A DNA stretch of 64,000 nt from Anagrus nilaparvatae (GCA_022575985.1 JAKSXM010000007.1:8062501-8126500), one strand, 5' to 3'. Counted from the first letter of the stretch, positions 44,330-57,399 are shown. Made by a program: numbers and translations. The notes: generated from the letters alone by a model not told the origin.

Positions 44330-45545
44330 ATTTTTGTTGGTTCAAAGTATCAAAAAACTTTAATATTTCCAGTGTATAAAATTTGCTTCTTTCAGATTGC
44401 CTCATGTACATCCATACTTTTATCGATAATAAGTTATAAGGAATAATAAAATAGAAAAAAGGAAGAAAAAAGGATGCGCTCTTACGTAATTTTTCTCTTA
44501 TAATATATGAAAAATTGTATATATGACATAGTCAAAAAATAAAAAAAAAGTAGAAAATATTAAAATCCTTAGGTTGCATATGCAAAAAAGTAATAATAAA
44601 TATACGAAAAAAGATTCAATTCAAGAAGGCATGATAACAAAATCTGAATAGATTGAAAATTCTTTTTTTTATAATAAAATATTTTTTGTAATATGTAATT
44701 TATTTCAATACAGGAAGTGAAAAAAAAATTGCTGTACATATGATGACTCCTATATGCTTTTTTTTTCATATAATAATAAAATAATTTTACGTACACTTTG
44801 ATACTTCATGTCTGTGTAATAAACCTTTTTTTTAAGCATTGTTCTTTTTTTCTCATATTATTTTAAGTTTATGGATGTAATAATAACGCAATTTCATATT
44901 ATTTTAAGCTCTTTAGTTTTTTTGGTTAGAAATGATTTAGTTCATTATTATGTAACGAGATACAGATAGTGATAAATAAAAATTATAAATGCTAGTTAAA
45001 GACTACTTTTTTTTCTAAAAAATAATTGTAAGTCAAAAAAAAAAATTTTAATTACAACGTTCTAATTATTGTAAATACACAAGACATATTAACAAAGAAA
45101 AATAATTATGATTTAATCAGTTAAAGAATGGTATAAGGTACTATGGGTATAATAAGCAGTTACCTATAAGCTAAACAAATATAACGATTTTTTTTCTGTT
45201 TTTTTTCCGTCATACATAATTTATAGATTTTTTGTTAAATAAAAAAATTATAAAATGAATCGATAAATATATGAGGAATTACACCCTAACTAGACCCAAG
45301 TTGAACTAAAGGATCGCAGAATTTTCTGTTGATTTAAAAGCAATTATTAAATAAATGAAATAAGTAATTTTTAAAAAATTATTTTTATGAAAAAAAAAAT
45401 TATCAATGAATCAGTCAGTATAAAAATTTACAAAAAATAGCTATTTTTTAAACAAGGGACAAAATATTGGTTTTGAATTTGCATACAGTTGTTTACAGAC
45501 AGCATGCAAAAGTCGAACTCCATATTTTGTCCTGTGATTTAGAAC
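44330..45545. other. AT-rich stretch, nothing recognised
   Basis: No supported feature. Confidence 0.45.
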
Positions 45546-45549
45546 ATAG

Positions 45550-45623
45550 TTTTACATATAATGGGCAAAAAACCCGTCTCCCTAGGGTAGAAAATAGTCT
45601 TTTTTGCCCTAGATATGTAAAAA
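45550..45623. repeat. Hairpin with 23-bp arms
   Basis: TTTTACATATAATGGGCAAA (45550) and, inverted, TTTTTTGCCCTAGATATGTA (about 45600) pair nearly perfectly around CCGTCTCCCTAGGGTAGAAA. It stands out in GC from the flanks. Similar GGGCAAAAAA and CCTAGG words occur in the island at 20.9-21.07 kb. Role unknown. Confidence 0.5.
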
Positions 45624-46694
45624 TGCTTTCTTATTTACTGACTGAGTCGGTAATCGTGAGCTGTTCTGACTTCCGCAGATAAGTTATCCTTAGGTTATAG
45701 ATTCCTAAGAAAGTATGCACCTAGTAATTTGCATCTGCATCGTTACTCATTAAATAAGATTGGAAAATTTTCAGAATTCAAATTATTTTTTAGATAAACT
45801 AAAGCAAATATACTGATCAATACTAGTTTTAAAAAGTAATTGAAAAATACGTAACTATGCAAAAAAATATACTTACTTATCAAGTAAATGATTAAGTTGC
45901 ATCAATTTAATATTACAAAATCAAAGGAGCGAAATTATATTAATCTACTTGTGGTTTAACATCTTTGTGTGTAAAGTCCATACAGCTTTCAAAGTCTTTT
46001 AGGCAAATGATTCTTTAAGCATAAAAGGGTAGTAAACGTATTGGATGGAAGTGAAAAGTAAATTTTCCTAGAAAACTGTCAGTATAAAATTTTAAAGTAT
46101 ATAAATATATTTTTAATTGTGATTTGACGTACACGGTAGAGCTGCTTTGGTTGAAAATTCAACCAATTGGTTGAATTTTACTATTTTTGGTTGAAATTTC
46201 AACCAATTGGTTGAATTTTAAACCAATTGGTTGAATTTTCAACCAAAAATAGTAAAATTAAACCAAATGGTTGAAATTTCAACCAATTGGTTGAATTTTC
46301 AACCAATTGGTTTAAATTTTCAACCAATTGGTTTAAAATTCAACCAAAAGCTAAAATAAAAAATAAAAATGTAGTAATTATAATACAGAGTAAAAAAATT
46401 ATCTCTGCATCTATAAAAAGTGCAATAATTTTATAATATATGTATGATATTATATGAACTAGTGATTTTTTATATATTATTATTGATGAGAGGCTGATGA
46501 ATGACTAATTAAAAAAGTTACTGAATCCATAATTTTTAAATTTAAACTACAATGATATGTGAGATTCTTGGTGTATTATTAATACCATTAATAATTTTTT
46601 GAAAAATTAATTTTAAAAATAAATATATTTTTAATAGATGAAACCTTATCATCATAGATCACAGATTGTTGTGGTCACAGTCTAGTTGTTATTG

Positions 46695-47045
46695 AGTCCG
46701 GCCCTTTCCCACTCCAAAAGAAAATTGGAGCTGTGGAAAGGCGATTTTTATCACAGATTTTTATATATCTTTAGGCCCGGCTTGAATTGAAAATAAGTAA
46801 AAATTTTGCATAAAATTTAATAACCATTTTATAAAAAAAAACCACAAATAACTATTCTATTTAAAATATCGCTATTTTAACAATTATTTATTTTAACAAA
46901 TAAAATATTTAAAACGGAGGAACCGTTAATATTGTTTATGTTTTCAATTCAAGCCGGTCCGGCTTAGGTCCTAAAGTTATAAAAATAGGCAATAGCCGTT
47001 TCACAGCTCCAATTTTTCGTTGAAGTAGGGAAGGGTCGGGAATTG
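46695..47045. mobile_element. Nested 350-bp inverted-repeat element
   Basis: The left arm (GTCCGGCCCTTTCCCAC, AAATTGGAGCTGTGGAAAGG, GGCCCGGCTTGAATTGAAAA) pairs with the right arm (TTTTCAATTCAAGCCGGTCC, TTTCACAGCTCCAATTTTTC, GGGAAGGGTCGGGAATTG). The arms are about 110 bp with some indels. It lies inside the larger TIR element and has no coding sequence. Confidence 0.75.
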
Positions 47046-47681
47046 TAAATTATTGGATAATTGACCGAGTAATTGACTCTATTCTATTATTTTTACTCAA
47101 ATACCAACATTAAAATATGTTGCAAAAAAATGTTTTATTTTACGAGATAATGGTGAAGCTGGGAGTTGACGGAGAGAAGAGGGCTCAAGGGTGAGCGTAT
47201 TTGGAAGAACTTTGATTTAGGGACTTAAAATAATTCAGTCAGAATTAAATTTATCTAAAGGCTTAAAAGTCAGAATTAAATTTATGTAAAGGCAGCCTTT
47301 CAGACTAATACTGGATTTTAGAGAGGAATATTCTGATAATTCAAAATAACTATTTATGGTAAATTAAATTATTGGATTCAAAATCGGTAAATTTTGAACA
47401 GCCTCAAATTAGCTTCATGAAAATTAGATTTGATTTTCGAGATAAAATTTAATTAAAAAAGGTCTCATAAATTTTTAAAATTTAGTTCCAAATGTAGTGA
47501 AAAAAACAAGCGATGAAAACCGTTTTTTGAGAATAAGAAATACCAAATAAATTTTGTATGGTAAAATAACTACTATAAATATATTATTTTTAAAGGGCAA
47601 AATACTTATAAGATACTTATTGTGTTATAAACTAAAAATTTCTCATAGTAAAAAATTTTAGTATTTTATCAATAGGTATTA

Positions 47682-47908
47682 GGGGTGTGTGGTTACCCGA
47701 GAGTCGACCCAAGTGCCCGAAATTTTGGGTTTTTTGCTTTGAGTTGGGTCAAATTTGGTGTATCTATGGAAGCTTTCGATTCAAAAATTCAAGTGCATAC
47801 CTTTTCCGAAAAGTTTCGGGCTTCACACGAAATCTGACCTGCAAAAATTTTACAAAAAATACCAAAATTTCGGGTACCCGACCCGACTTTCGGGTCACCG
47901 CACACCCC
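47682..47908. mobile_element. Nested 227-bp hAT-like MITE
   Basis: GGGGTGTGTGGTTACCCGAG at the left pairs with TTTCGGGTCACCGCACACCCC at the right; the match spans about 48 bp, including CCCGAAATTTTGG. GGGGTGTG ends preceded by TA or TTA are typical of hAT-type MITEs; TAGGTAT occurs on both sides but not at the expected TSD position. The open frame across it is a shadow. Confidence 0.75.
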
Positions 47909-48020
47909 GAATGTAGGTATACATCCGTAGAATATAATATATTAAAACAGATTCTGTTATTATAAATTTTATTTTATATACATAAATTTCGATTAGGAAA
48001 TCATGTTAAAAATTTAGTAT

Positions 48021-48048
48021 TCTGCGCGCGCTAGGCGCGCGGCCATTC
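48021..48048. repeat. GC-rich palindrome inside the TIR element
   Basis: TTCTGCGCGCGCTAGGCGCG followed by CGGCCATTCTAG forms a strong short hairpin in AT-rich DNA, flanked by TAGTAT-like words on both sides (TTTAGTATTC and TCTAGTATAT). It could be the remnant of another small element. Confidence 0.45.
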
Positions 48049-48229
48049 TAGTATATTACAAAATTAATGCACTTTTTATAGATGCAGAGATAATTTTTTT
48101 ACTCTGTATTATAATTACTACATTTTTATTTTTTATTTTAGCTTTTGGTTGAATTTTCAACCATTTTGGTTGAATTTTAAACCAATTGGTTGAAAATTCA
48201 ACCAAAGCAGCTCTACCGTGTATATTATA

Positions 48230-49325
48230 TATAAGCCAATCTCTTTCATATAATTGAATTCAATTATTAAATTAAAATTAAAAGGATATTTTAGTATCAT
48301 TATACCTTATTAGCTGTGCTATAAGATAAATGTATAAATTATTATCATTTATTGATTGATTGATTGAATTCATAGGAAATATAAATATCTATGACAAAAT
48401 TATTAAATGTAATTTTGAGGCTGATCGATGGAAAATAATTGAAATGACACACTTTATTTTTTTAAAAGAGACCTAAAAATTCCTAATAAATGTGAGAAGT
48501 GAAAGATGTTGAATATTATTTTTTTTGGGTGTGCGTTTATATTAGAGATAAAAAGAGTTTTTAAAAAGAGTATAATGTTTGAGTTTCTTCTTTTTATTTG
48601 GCTATTTTTTTATTTTGGATTTCTCTCGGGGATCTTTTTCTTATATTTACTTTTCTCTATATTATATTGAAAGGAGATAGAAAAGCGACTATATTTTTAT
48701 TTATACAGAAAAAACTAACTCGCTTGGCTGTACACTTTTTTATTGGTTAACTCTCCTGAGGGGGAGAAGAAAACTCTTAGATTACGTTTCTTATTATGTC
48801 GGAGATTATTGATAGAATTTTTTCGATACAGAATATTAATTGGATTTATTAGAGAGAATAAAAAAAGTAATCGAGTTTTTTAATTGATTTTAGTGTTATT
48901 TATTAAGATTATAAATCATCGGGTTTAATATAATTCTGTTGCTATTATAATCCGAAAATTTATGTATGACCACGTGTATTATATATTGTACAAATTATGG
49001 CTTGTTACCTCATTAGAAACTAAACAAAAGAGATACGTGATTAAATTTTATAATAGACTATTTATTTTTTTAAATTACGCATTATAAATTTTATAAGATA
49101 AATTGTTTTTTTAAGATTATGTAGATTGCTTTAATTTGGAAAAAGTGCTGGTGAGAATTTCTGATTTGATGGGTTATAAATAAATTTTTTATGCAAGATC
49201 ACGTTTTTTCTTGGATCTAAAGAAAATTATTTAATATTAAATTTTCTTAAGTGTAAAAATTGTATAATCATCTACAACTTTTAACACTAAGAAATGGTTT
49301 AAAAGTTCTAGAGTATTCAATATTA
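48230..49325. other. AT-rich stretch, nothing recognised
   Basis: No supported feature. Confidence 0.45.
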
Positions 49326-49327
49326 TT

Positions 49328-49560
49328 TTACGACCCATGGCCAGATAGAAAAATAAAAAATGACCAAAATTAGAAGTAAATTACCTTCCGAGGCTAAGTC
49401 GAGGATGGTAAATTGCGAGTCGGGGCATTATTTTTTTATGGCCATGAATTGTATACGATTTTCCTATACGTCAGTGGCAAGAAGTTACGATTATCTTGAC
49501 CGTGCAGCGGCCAGGAAATCGTACTTTCGTGCAACCTGAAGTGCAGCCACTGTCCAGAAA
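49328..49560. repeat. GC-richer hairpin region, possible MITE remnant
   Basis: CCATGGCCAGATAGAAAAAT near 49336 pairs imperfectly with GCATTATTTTTTTATGGCCA near 49425, and within it TTACCTTCCGAGG pairs with CGAGGATGGTAA. A second half (CGATTTTCCTATACG with AGGAAATCGTAC) adds another inverted word. No ORF. Confidence 0.4.
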
Positions 49561-49564
49561 AAAT

Positions 49565-52500
49565 TTTAAATATTTTAGTTAAAAAAAACAAAAAAAATTC
49601 TAAAAATTAAACAAAAAAATTTTTATCATATTGGAATGATTAATTATTGAACTTAATTTGTTAAAAGCATCGTCTAATTTATTGTCCTTTTGGTCGAAAT
49701 ATTCCTCAACACTCGCATATTTCAAAATTATGGGCGAAAAATCCAACATCAGTAGTTATGGAAAGAACAAGCTTTCGACAAAAATTATTTAACCTATTCA
49801 GAGTATCCAAAGAAAATTTCAGAAGAAACCTATGCTCAATTTAGCCTATCCTATTTGAGATCATATTATCCTATTTCAATTAAGATGACTGAGGTTTAAA
49901 CGAAAAATACTTCAGCACAAAAATATTTCAAAATTATAGTGACGAAAGAAATTCCAGAATAAAAATGCAGTGGAACATACAGCATGCATAATAGAATAAC
50001 GATACTTTTTTAATAAATAAAAGACTTATTTTTGTTTTTTTCTCACTTATTTTAATAATAAAAAGCAATCGCCTACTGTGTTTCATGTCAAACACAAATT
50101 CAAAATGTAATACGATGGTATAATATGGACAAATAACTAAACAGTCAGCTTAAAATACGATTACTTCATTTCGTGTTTGAATGTCAGCGGTCTACCGCAA
50201 GATATTTTATCAATTTTTTCCCTTTTCTTTCGTACACTACAACACAAATAGTAATTATTTATATAAAAACATTTTTCCATTTTCAATTTTCTTAAATACA
50301 CGCTTATTTGAACAAATGTAAATTAAATTTTTAAAAAAGTGTCCAATTTTTTTTTCCTACGTGATATGAGATGCATGACGTTTAATTAAATCATTCTTGT
50401 ATTTTTTTATGTGTCTGTTAGTGTGGCTGTAAATTAAATATTCATAAAAAAAGGAATTGACATATGCTTGCGGTTTTTTGAAGAAGTTAGAGACTCCTTT
50501 TTTATTTATCTACTGCAATGTTAGACGTAAAAAAAAAGTTTATTTTTTAATGTCACATTGAAATTCATATTTTTTTTCACAATGAAATTGTTGGAATAAT
50601 TAAAATAATAATTTATATTTTTTTGGATTAACAAAAACCGGTTTTTCTATAATATTTATTAAATCGATATAGTACCCATTTTTCGGAAAAAATACCTGTC
50701 TAAAGAATTTTATAAAAGATCTCGTAGTTTGCTGATTTTTTTCCTTAAATATCTATTTTCCTCGATTTTCACGCAAAATACAACGAAATAGAAGCAAATA
50801 AATTAAGTTTTTAACAATCCTGTCTCTTCCTTTTTTTATCTCTTTTGTCTTTATTGGAAAATAATGCCAGACTATTGTAAACACGTTTATTTGCAAATTT
50901 TTGGTTTTATAGTACAGCGAGTTTTATTTTTATTTTTAAATAAAAGACAAATGTCAACAAAGTTTATCTTTAAAAAAGAAAAAGAAATAAAAGGAAGATT
51001 GACATTTTTTACTGATAAAATGACTTTATTTATGTACATGGGTAAAAATATGATTTTCGCATCTTTGGAAATGATCTCCTTTGGTTTCGAACAAAAGCTT
51101 TGTCGCCATTGAGCATTTAATATTCTCTATATTAATTTCAGTCGATAATAAAACATATTGGAGGTGGTGATTTAAAAAAAAACCTAATAACTAGATATAA
51201 GTCCGGGCTACATTATGTTTAACTGTAAACTAACAATTAAATTTTCAATGGAGTCAGTTTAAGTAATCTGACCAATTGTTTTTTTTATTTTATTCTAAGT
51301 TTTATCCAATAATTATTTACTCCATAAGGGTCTACTTGATGCATTCTTATAACGTAAAAATAATTTTTTCAATTTTCTTTACAATTCAGGTCATTTGAAA
51401 TCGTTTTAGCGAAAAAATTCCGCTAAGCGGGAATCCGCTAGCGGAAAACGGAAAGTCCACTTATGGCAAACTGAATTCTTTTTTCAGTGTATTAAATTTC
51501 TAAATTTTCCCTTTTTTGTTGAATAAATAAAAGTAAGATTAAAAAATTATTTCAAAAATCACTTTTTTTTGTAGAAAATGAAGTTTTTTATTTGCAGAAA
51601 TCAGACAAGAATTTTAACATCTTATTTTATTAAAATAAAAGAATAATGTCTGGAAATGCTAAGTTTTGCCAAAAAATGTTTTAGTCATAACAAACATATT
51701 TTCACTGTTGATTAATTTCTCAAAAAGAGATATTTCGTGCGAGGGTGAGTTAAATAAAAGCGTATTTATAGTTTCCGGAGATTTTAGAAAAAACAAATAA
51801 AAATTAATTTTGTTTTATGAAGCGAAGTATGTAAGAAATATAAATTTTCTTAACAGATGATTACAATTATTCAAGCGTAAATTTTTTTAGGTGATAAAGT
51901 ACATCGCATGTATTTTGCATATTATAAGCCTCTGAGCACACACAGCGAGAGTAAAATTTGCCAAGTTTTGTATTATGTTGGATCGTGAGTTAACGATCTC
52001 TATGGAGAAGCGTCCAAACGCATAATGTACACATTGTCATTGTCAGGAGATTGGATATTATGTTTACACATATTCTGGCTCTTTCTCTAGGTTGTTCTAG
52101 AACAATGCACGTTATCCAAACATTATTTTTATTGATTTTAAAATTATTGCATTCGAAAAAATAAAATTTGTCTATTTATTAAAAATTATTTATCCAACAG
52201 AGAAAGAGATATTTTAAAAGGAAATTCAATCAAACGAGAACCTAGAGATATTACTTTTTTTATAAAAAGACGATAAATCAACATAGTATATAAATAAACT
52301 GTCATTTTCTCCGTGACTTGATTTTTTTATTATATAGATTTTGTTAGAAAAAAAATTCAAGCAAAAATAGAACCTTTTTATAATATTTTTCTTCTTTTCT
52401 TTCTTCTGGTTTCTTACATGAAAAATTATTTGCGATCTAATTGTAATCAATTATTGAGCTTATGCATATTAGACCTATGTTTGTTTTAAGTTTCCTCGGG

Positions 52501-52790
52501 TTTTTAGTTTAGGTAGCTGTAAAATTTGTTAGAGATTGGCCAATGGCAAATCATTTTACAAGTACAAAAAACCAGTTTTCACATTTCCAACTAATTTAAC
52601 AAAGAATTAAATAATAAATATCAAGCACAAATCCTAAAACCTTAAATCATGAAAAAATTTACTATTTTTTACTATTACTATTTACTATACTGCGCGCAGA
52701 ATGATTTTAAACTTTCAACCTTAATTATTTTCTTAAATGTGCATTTCTACGAGAAAATCCTTTTTATGAGTGCCAAAAATGAAGAAAAAA
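49565..52790. other. AT-rich stretch, nothing coding
   Basis: About 3.2 kb without supported genes. The 82-codon open frame at 50864 shows no family features. A small GC-rich cluster of nested palindromes (CCGCTAAGCGG, CCGCTAGCGG) is at 51417-51452. Confidence 0.45.
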
Positions 52791-52799
52791 AAATTTACG

Positions 52800-53105
52800 A
52801 GGCCGCGACTGCCACCATGATTTTCTGGTAGTTTGAACCCTGTAGAATGCAAAAAAAAACGTGAACACGAAATCGGCGATGGATGCCAAAAAGATTTTGC
52901 CACTTTTATGTCAAAAACCGTGTTTTTCGTATCTGAGCTACCCCAAATTTTCAAAATAATTTTTCAGGTAAATAAAATTTTTAAAAAATAGGTAAAAAAT
53001 CTGATTGCCAGGAAAAAATCACTCTAGAAGAAAAAAAAACTTTTCTTTTTCCGATGAAATTTAGCCAAGTTATCGTCAATTTAAGATTTTACTCGAGTTG
53101 AAATG
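52800..53105 (+). repeat. Solo arm of the 55.4-kb palindrome family
   Basis: GATGCCAAAAAGATTTTGCC, TTATGTCAAAAACCGTGTTT, TCTGAGCTACCCCAAATTTT and TTTAGCCAAGTTATCGTCAA match the left arm at 55570-55795 closely. The inverted partner is absent, so this is a half element or a decayed copy. Confidence 0.75.
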
Positions 53106-53284
53106 TGTGCTATCAGGTTGTTTTGCTAGAAGTCTTATTCTTGGTTTATATTTTAATGCAAGTAATTAAAGCAAACTTCAAGTAAAAAAAACCTGAAATA
53201 AATTAAAGTCTAATATATGCAAAAACTCATCAGAAAAATAATAATAAAGTGTCTTTTACGTATGATTCATCCTATTATATGCTA

Positions 53285-54037
53285 CACGGTAGAGCTGCTT
53301 TAGGTGAATATTCAACCAATTGGTTGAATTTCGCAGTTTTTGGTTGAATATTTTGGTAGAGCTGCTTTGGGTGAAAATTCAACCAAAAACTGCGAAATTC
53401 AATCAAAACAGGTTTAATTTTCAACTAAAAGCTAAAATACAAAATAAAAACGATGTTTTTATAGTACAGAGTAAAAAATGATCAGGGCATTCATTAAAAG
53501 TGAATTAATTTTATTATATATTAAAATATTTAAATTTAATCAGCTATTTTCATAGCTTTATGCCATTAAATTAAATCATAATTTTTCTTTTTATTTTTGA
53601 AAAAGTCAAAGAATTTAAAAAAATAAATATATTAAACTATGTACACTGAAAAACTGACACCTTTGAATCAATGAAATACGACATTAACATATGCCAATAG
53701 AAAATTTTATTGGTTCAATAAAAATTCTATTAATAAATTATTAAGAATTCTTTGCTTTATTATTCTATGAAAGATAACCTTTTTAATTAGTCATTCCTCA
53801 GCTTCAGAGCCAAATGAAGTAGTACATAAAAAATCATTAATTACAAATTAAATTATAAAATTCATTCACTTTTAATAGATGCCCTGATCATTTTTTACCC
53901 TGTATTATAAGAACATCGTTTTTATTTTGTATTTTAGCTTTTGGTTGAAAATTAAACCAGTTTTGGTTGAACATTTAACCAAAAACTGCGAAATTCAACC
54001 AATTGGATGAATATTCAACCAAAGAAGCTCTACCGTG
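53285..54037. mobile_element. 753-bp TIR element (CACGGTAGAGC family, copy 2)
   Basis: It starts CACGGTAGAGCTGCTTTAGG and ends with GAAGCTCTACCGTG. Inverted inner matches include GCTAAAATACAAAATAAAAA and AAAAATGATCAGGGCATTCA. The left tip has a second, partial tip (GGTAGAGCTGCTTTGGGTGA at 53355), so it was duplicated there. The flank is TA on the left but AT on the right, so the TSD is not conserved. It lacks the nested elements of copy 1. Confidence 0.82.
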
Positions 54038-54039
54038 AT

Positions 54040-55440
54040 ACTTAATAAATATAGCGAATAAAAGAAAAAAATTTTCTAATTTAAATTATGTATTATGATT
54101 GCACAAAAAGAAATTCTAATTAAATTAATAACAAAAAAGAATGAAGAAATAAAAGTTTCTTTTGATTAAAAAAACTCTTACACATAAACATAAATTATAA
54201 CAAAAGATAAAGATTAGACATGTGCACAGAAAAAGTACTTTTTTGCAGGTCAGTTATAAAAGTCTATATTTGCTTTCGTTTTCGTAGTGGTAGTATAAAA
54301 TATAACGAAAATTGCCAGGAAAAGAACATGGAAAACGATAAAAATCTATCTAACTATTCAGTAAATTGCGAAAGTCTTACAAAAAAGCTAACCTACAAAT
54401 TAAAAGTAAAATCTCTGCATTAAAAAATCCCATCTCTTCTTGCTTTTTTTTTACTGACAAAAAGGGAAAGTATCGTTTAATATAATAACGAATGTATTAA
54501 TGACGTTCCTCTCTGCTGTGCGTGCACATAATAATAATTTCGCAATGTTGTTGCTTCTCGAAGGGTTATATATCGAGCATGAGCTTACTAAATTAGACAA
54601 AGGAACGACGAAGAGCTTGTGTTTATGTATTTAGAGTTGAAACACTTTAAAATATGATGATTAATTTCAATAATAATTCCTTTGTAATTTCTCTTTACTG
54701 GCTTGTACAAACATCACTCGACGTTTTACGAGAAAAATTTTAATAAAATCATGTTTGTTTTTCCGCTGATTAAAATATAGCTTGAGTTTTGTAAATAAAT
54801 AAATTTGCTGATGATAAAAGTAATATTGAAAATTCATTAAAAAAGTGGCAAAGGACTCAGAGGAATTTTGATTATTATTCACTAGCATTTCAGCAGCCAA
54901 TTTTCACTTATATTTTAATGGATAAAAAATAATTATTTTGAGAATCGACTAGTTTCTTTAATAGATTAAAGGATTGAAAAAATCAATAATATGGTTTATA
55001 AAAACCAGCTATAAAACACATAACATTTGTAGATTAATTCGTGTTTATATTTTTAAAAAATGTATAAATCACGAAAATATATTTTTCAAACATAACCTAA
55101 GTACATTTTTAAGTCATTACGTTTGTCAAAAGTATAGCATTTGCTCATTTATTAACCTTCAAGATATATACAACATTTTTTATACATATAATTTAAAACT
55201 ATTTCAGCTAATGAGTTACTAACGTAAAAACAACTCTTTGAACTACTATACTACGTTGATACTACGTTAACAATGTGCAATATAATAATTCTAGTTTTAT
55301 TTATTATAATTAATTTTAACAACACGTTTTAGTGTTATTGTCATTTAATGAAAAATTATATTTTTTTTTTGACTTATTATCTATTTAATATGACGTTATA
55401 TAATTTTATATTTTTATACATTAAGGTAAAAGAACTTTCT
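54040..55440. other. AT-rich stretch, nothing recognised
   Basis: No supported feature. Confidence 0.45.
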
Positions 55441-55441
55441 C

Positions 55442-56559
55442 ATATGAGCAATTATTTTAAAAGTGCTACTTAATTTGAGCCTGGAATCGTAATTTTTTTT
55501 TTTTAGGGCACATCGATATGACCCGTGTTTTCAGTAAGTTTGAACCTTCAGAAAACCGAAAAAAATCGTGAACAGGAAATTGGCGGTAGGTGCCAAAAAG
55601 ATTTTTTCACTTTTATGTCAAAAACCGTATTTTTCGTATCTGAGCTACCCCAAATTTTTAAAATAACTTTTTAGGTAAATAAAATTTAAAAAAATAAATA
55701 AGAAAATCTTATTGCCAGGAAAAAACGTCTCCAGAAGAAAAAAAAACTTATCTTTTTACGATGAAATTTAGCCAAGTTATCGTCAATTTAAGATTTTGCT
55801 CAAATTCGTCTTAAAAAACATTGAAATTTTATTGAAAAAAGCCTGTTTCTGAACTTTAAACATGCATTACTCGCTTGATTTTCATCGTAAAATAATAAAT
55901 TTTTTTTTTAAATCAATTAATTTTTCCCTGAGTATTCATTTCTTCAAGAAAGAAATCATTTTTATTGACCAGATTTCAATTTTTGTTACTTACAGTTTTC
56001 AAAGGCTTTTGACCTAAAAATTGAAATTCGGTACATGAAAATGATTTTTTTCATAAAGAAATGAATTTGTAGGGAAAAATTAATCGATTTAAAAAAAAAA
56101 AATTATTATTTTACGATGAAAATCAAGCGAATAATGCATGTTTAAAGTTCAGAAACAGGCTTTTTTCAATAAAATTTCAACGTTTTTTAAGACGAATTTG
56201 AGCAAAATCTTAAATTGACGATAACTTGGCTAAATTTCATCGTAAAAAGATAAGTTTTTTTTTCTTCTGGAGTGGTTTTTCCCTGGCAGTCAGATTTTCT
56301 TATTTATTTTTTTAAATTTTATTTACCTAAAAAGTTATTTTAAAACTTTGGGGTAGCTCAGATACGAAAAATACGGTTTTTGACATAAAAGTGAAAAAAT
56401 CTTTTTGGCACCTACCGCCGATTTCCTGTTCACGATTTTTTTCGATTTTCTGAAGGTTCAAACTAACTGAAAACACGGGTCATATCGATGTGCCCTAAAA
56501 AAAAAAAATTACGATTCCAGGCTCAAATTAAGTAGCACTTTTAAAATAATTGCTCATAT
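55442..56559. mobile_element. 1.1-kb palindromic element
   Basis: The two halves are reverse complements over essentially their whole length (about 545 bp each, best at the ends). Tips are TGAGCAATTATTTTAAAAGT and its inverse, flanked by TA. Paired landmarks include AGGGCACATCGATATGACCC, CAAAAACCGTATTTTTCGTA and TTTAGCCAAGTTATCGTCAA. Towards the centre (about 55900-56080) the arms diverge. No transposase. TA flanks fit a mariner-type origin, but that is an inference. Confidence 0.85.
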
Positions 56560-56564
56560 ATTCT

Positions 56565-57395
56565 TTTTAACTAATAATCATGATGTAAAATATTGTAAAA
56601 ATTAAATCTTTTTTTTAAATATAGAAAAAATTCCCTGAAGAGGAATAAATATTGTTCGAAATTATAGGAAAATAAAACAACTTTAATAAAAAATTTTGTC
56701 TGAACTTGGTCATTTTCACCTATTACAAATATTCTTTGAACTACAAAAGAAATAAATATTTCATGTCTTGCTTAAAAAATTTAAACAAGATTTTTTTAAA
56801 TAACAGTTATTATTTATGTTTTAATGAAAAAATGAACATTTTAATTTTAAAAATTTATGTGTGCATTTTTTTTGTTGCTAAACTAAAACGCTTATTTTAT
56901 TTATTCAGAATAAGTAACAGTAGATTTCTTCAATTTTTTTATTCTTTTCAAAGCATGTTATTTTTATAAAATTCTTCTTAAACTTTTTTCGATATAACTT
57001 ATTGAGTCGAATTTGCACATTTACACTTTTCTATTTCACTAGATACAAAAATGTCCAAAAAAAAATTAAATATTTTAACAGAAGTTGAATAAATTTAACC
57101 CAGCTAAGGCAATAATAATAATTTTAACCTGCATATAAAATGATTTCAATTTTTTCACACAAGTGAAAAGTCATTAATTTACCGTCTTTGAAAAATAAGA
57201 AATATTAAGGTAAATTCTGTTTACAGGAGATTTTGCTGTAGTTTTGTAATTTTTTAACTGAATGATTAGATAAAGTTTTTACAAAAATTACAATTTTTTA
57301 CAAAAAATTACAATTACAGTAGTAATTATTAAAAAAATTTTTGTTGTTGGAATTTTACAGTATTTAATTCTCCGTTTAGATTTCTGATACATACA
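56565..57395. other. AT-rich stretch, nothing recognised
   Basis: No supported feature; the 87-codon open frame at 56706 is low-complexity. Confidence 0.45.
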
Positions 57396-57399
57396 ACAA

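Larger units (their letters stand above)
46132..48220. mobile_element. 2.1-kb TIR element (CACGGTAGAGC family, copy 1)
   Basis: It starts CACGGTAGAGCTGCTTTGGT and ends with the reverse complement, flanked by TA on both sides (ACGTA / TATAT), as expected for TA-targeting transposons. The subterminal 100 bp also match in inverted orientation (AGCTAAAATAAAAAATAAAA, TTATCTCTGCATCTATAAAA). The left end holds six copies of the palindrome CCAATTGG in TTCAACCAATTGGTTGAA units. There is no transposase; the middle holds two other inverted-repeat elements. A second copy is at 53285-54037. Confidence 0.85.

Noticed and set aside
47687..47965. 92-codon open frame
   Set aside because: It crosses the inverted repeats of the hAT-like MITE; composition follows the repeat.
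50864..51112. 82-codon open frame as a host gene
   Set aside because: AT-rich, no domain, no plausible splice context, and length within chance in this composition.
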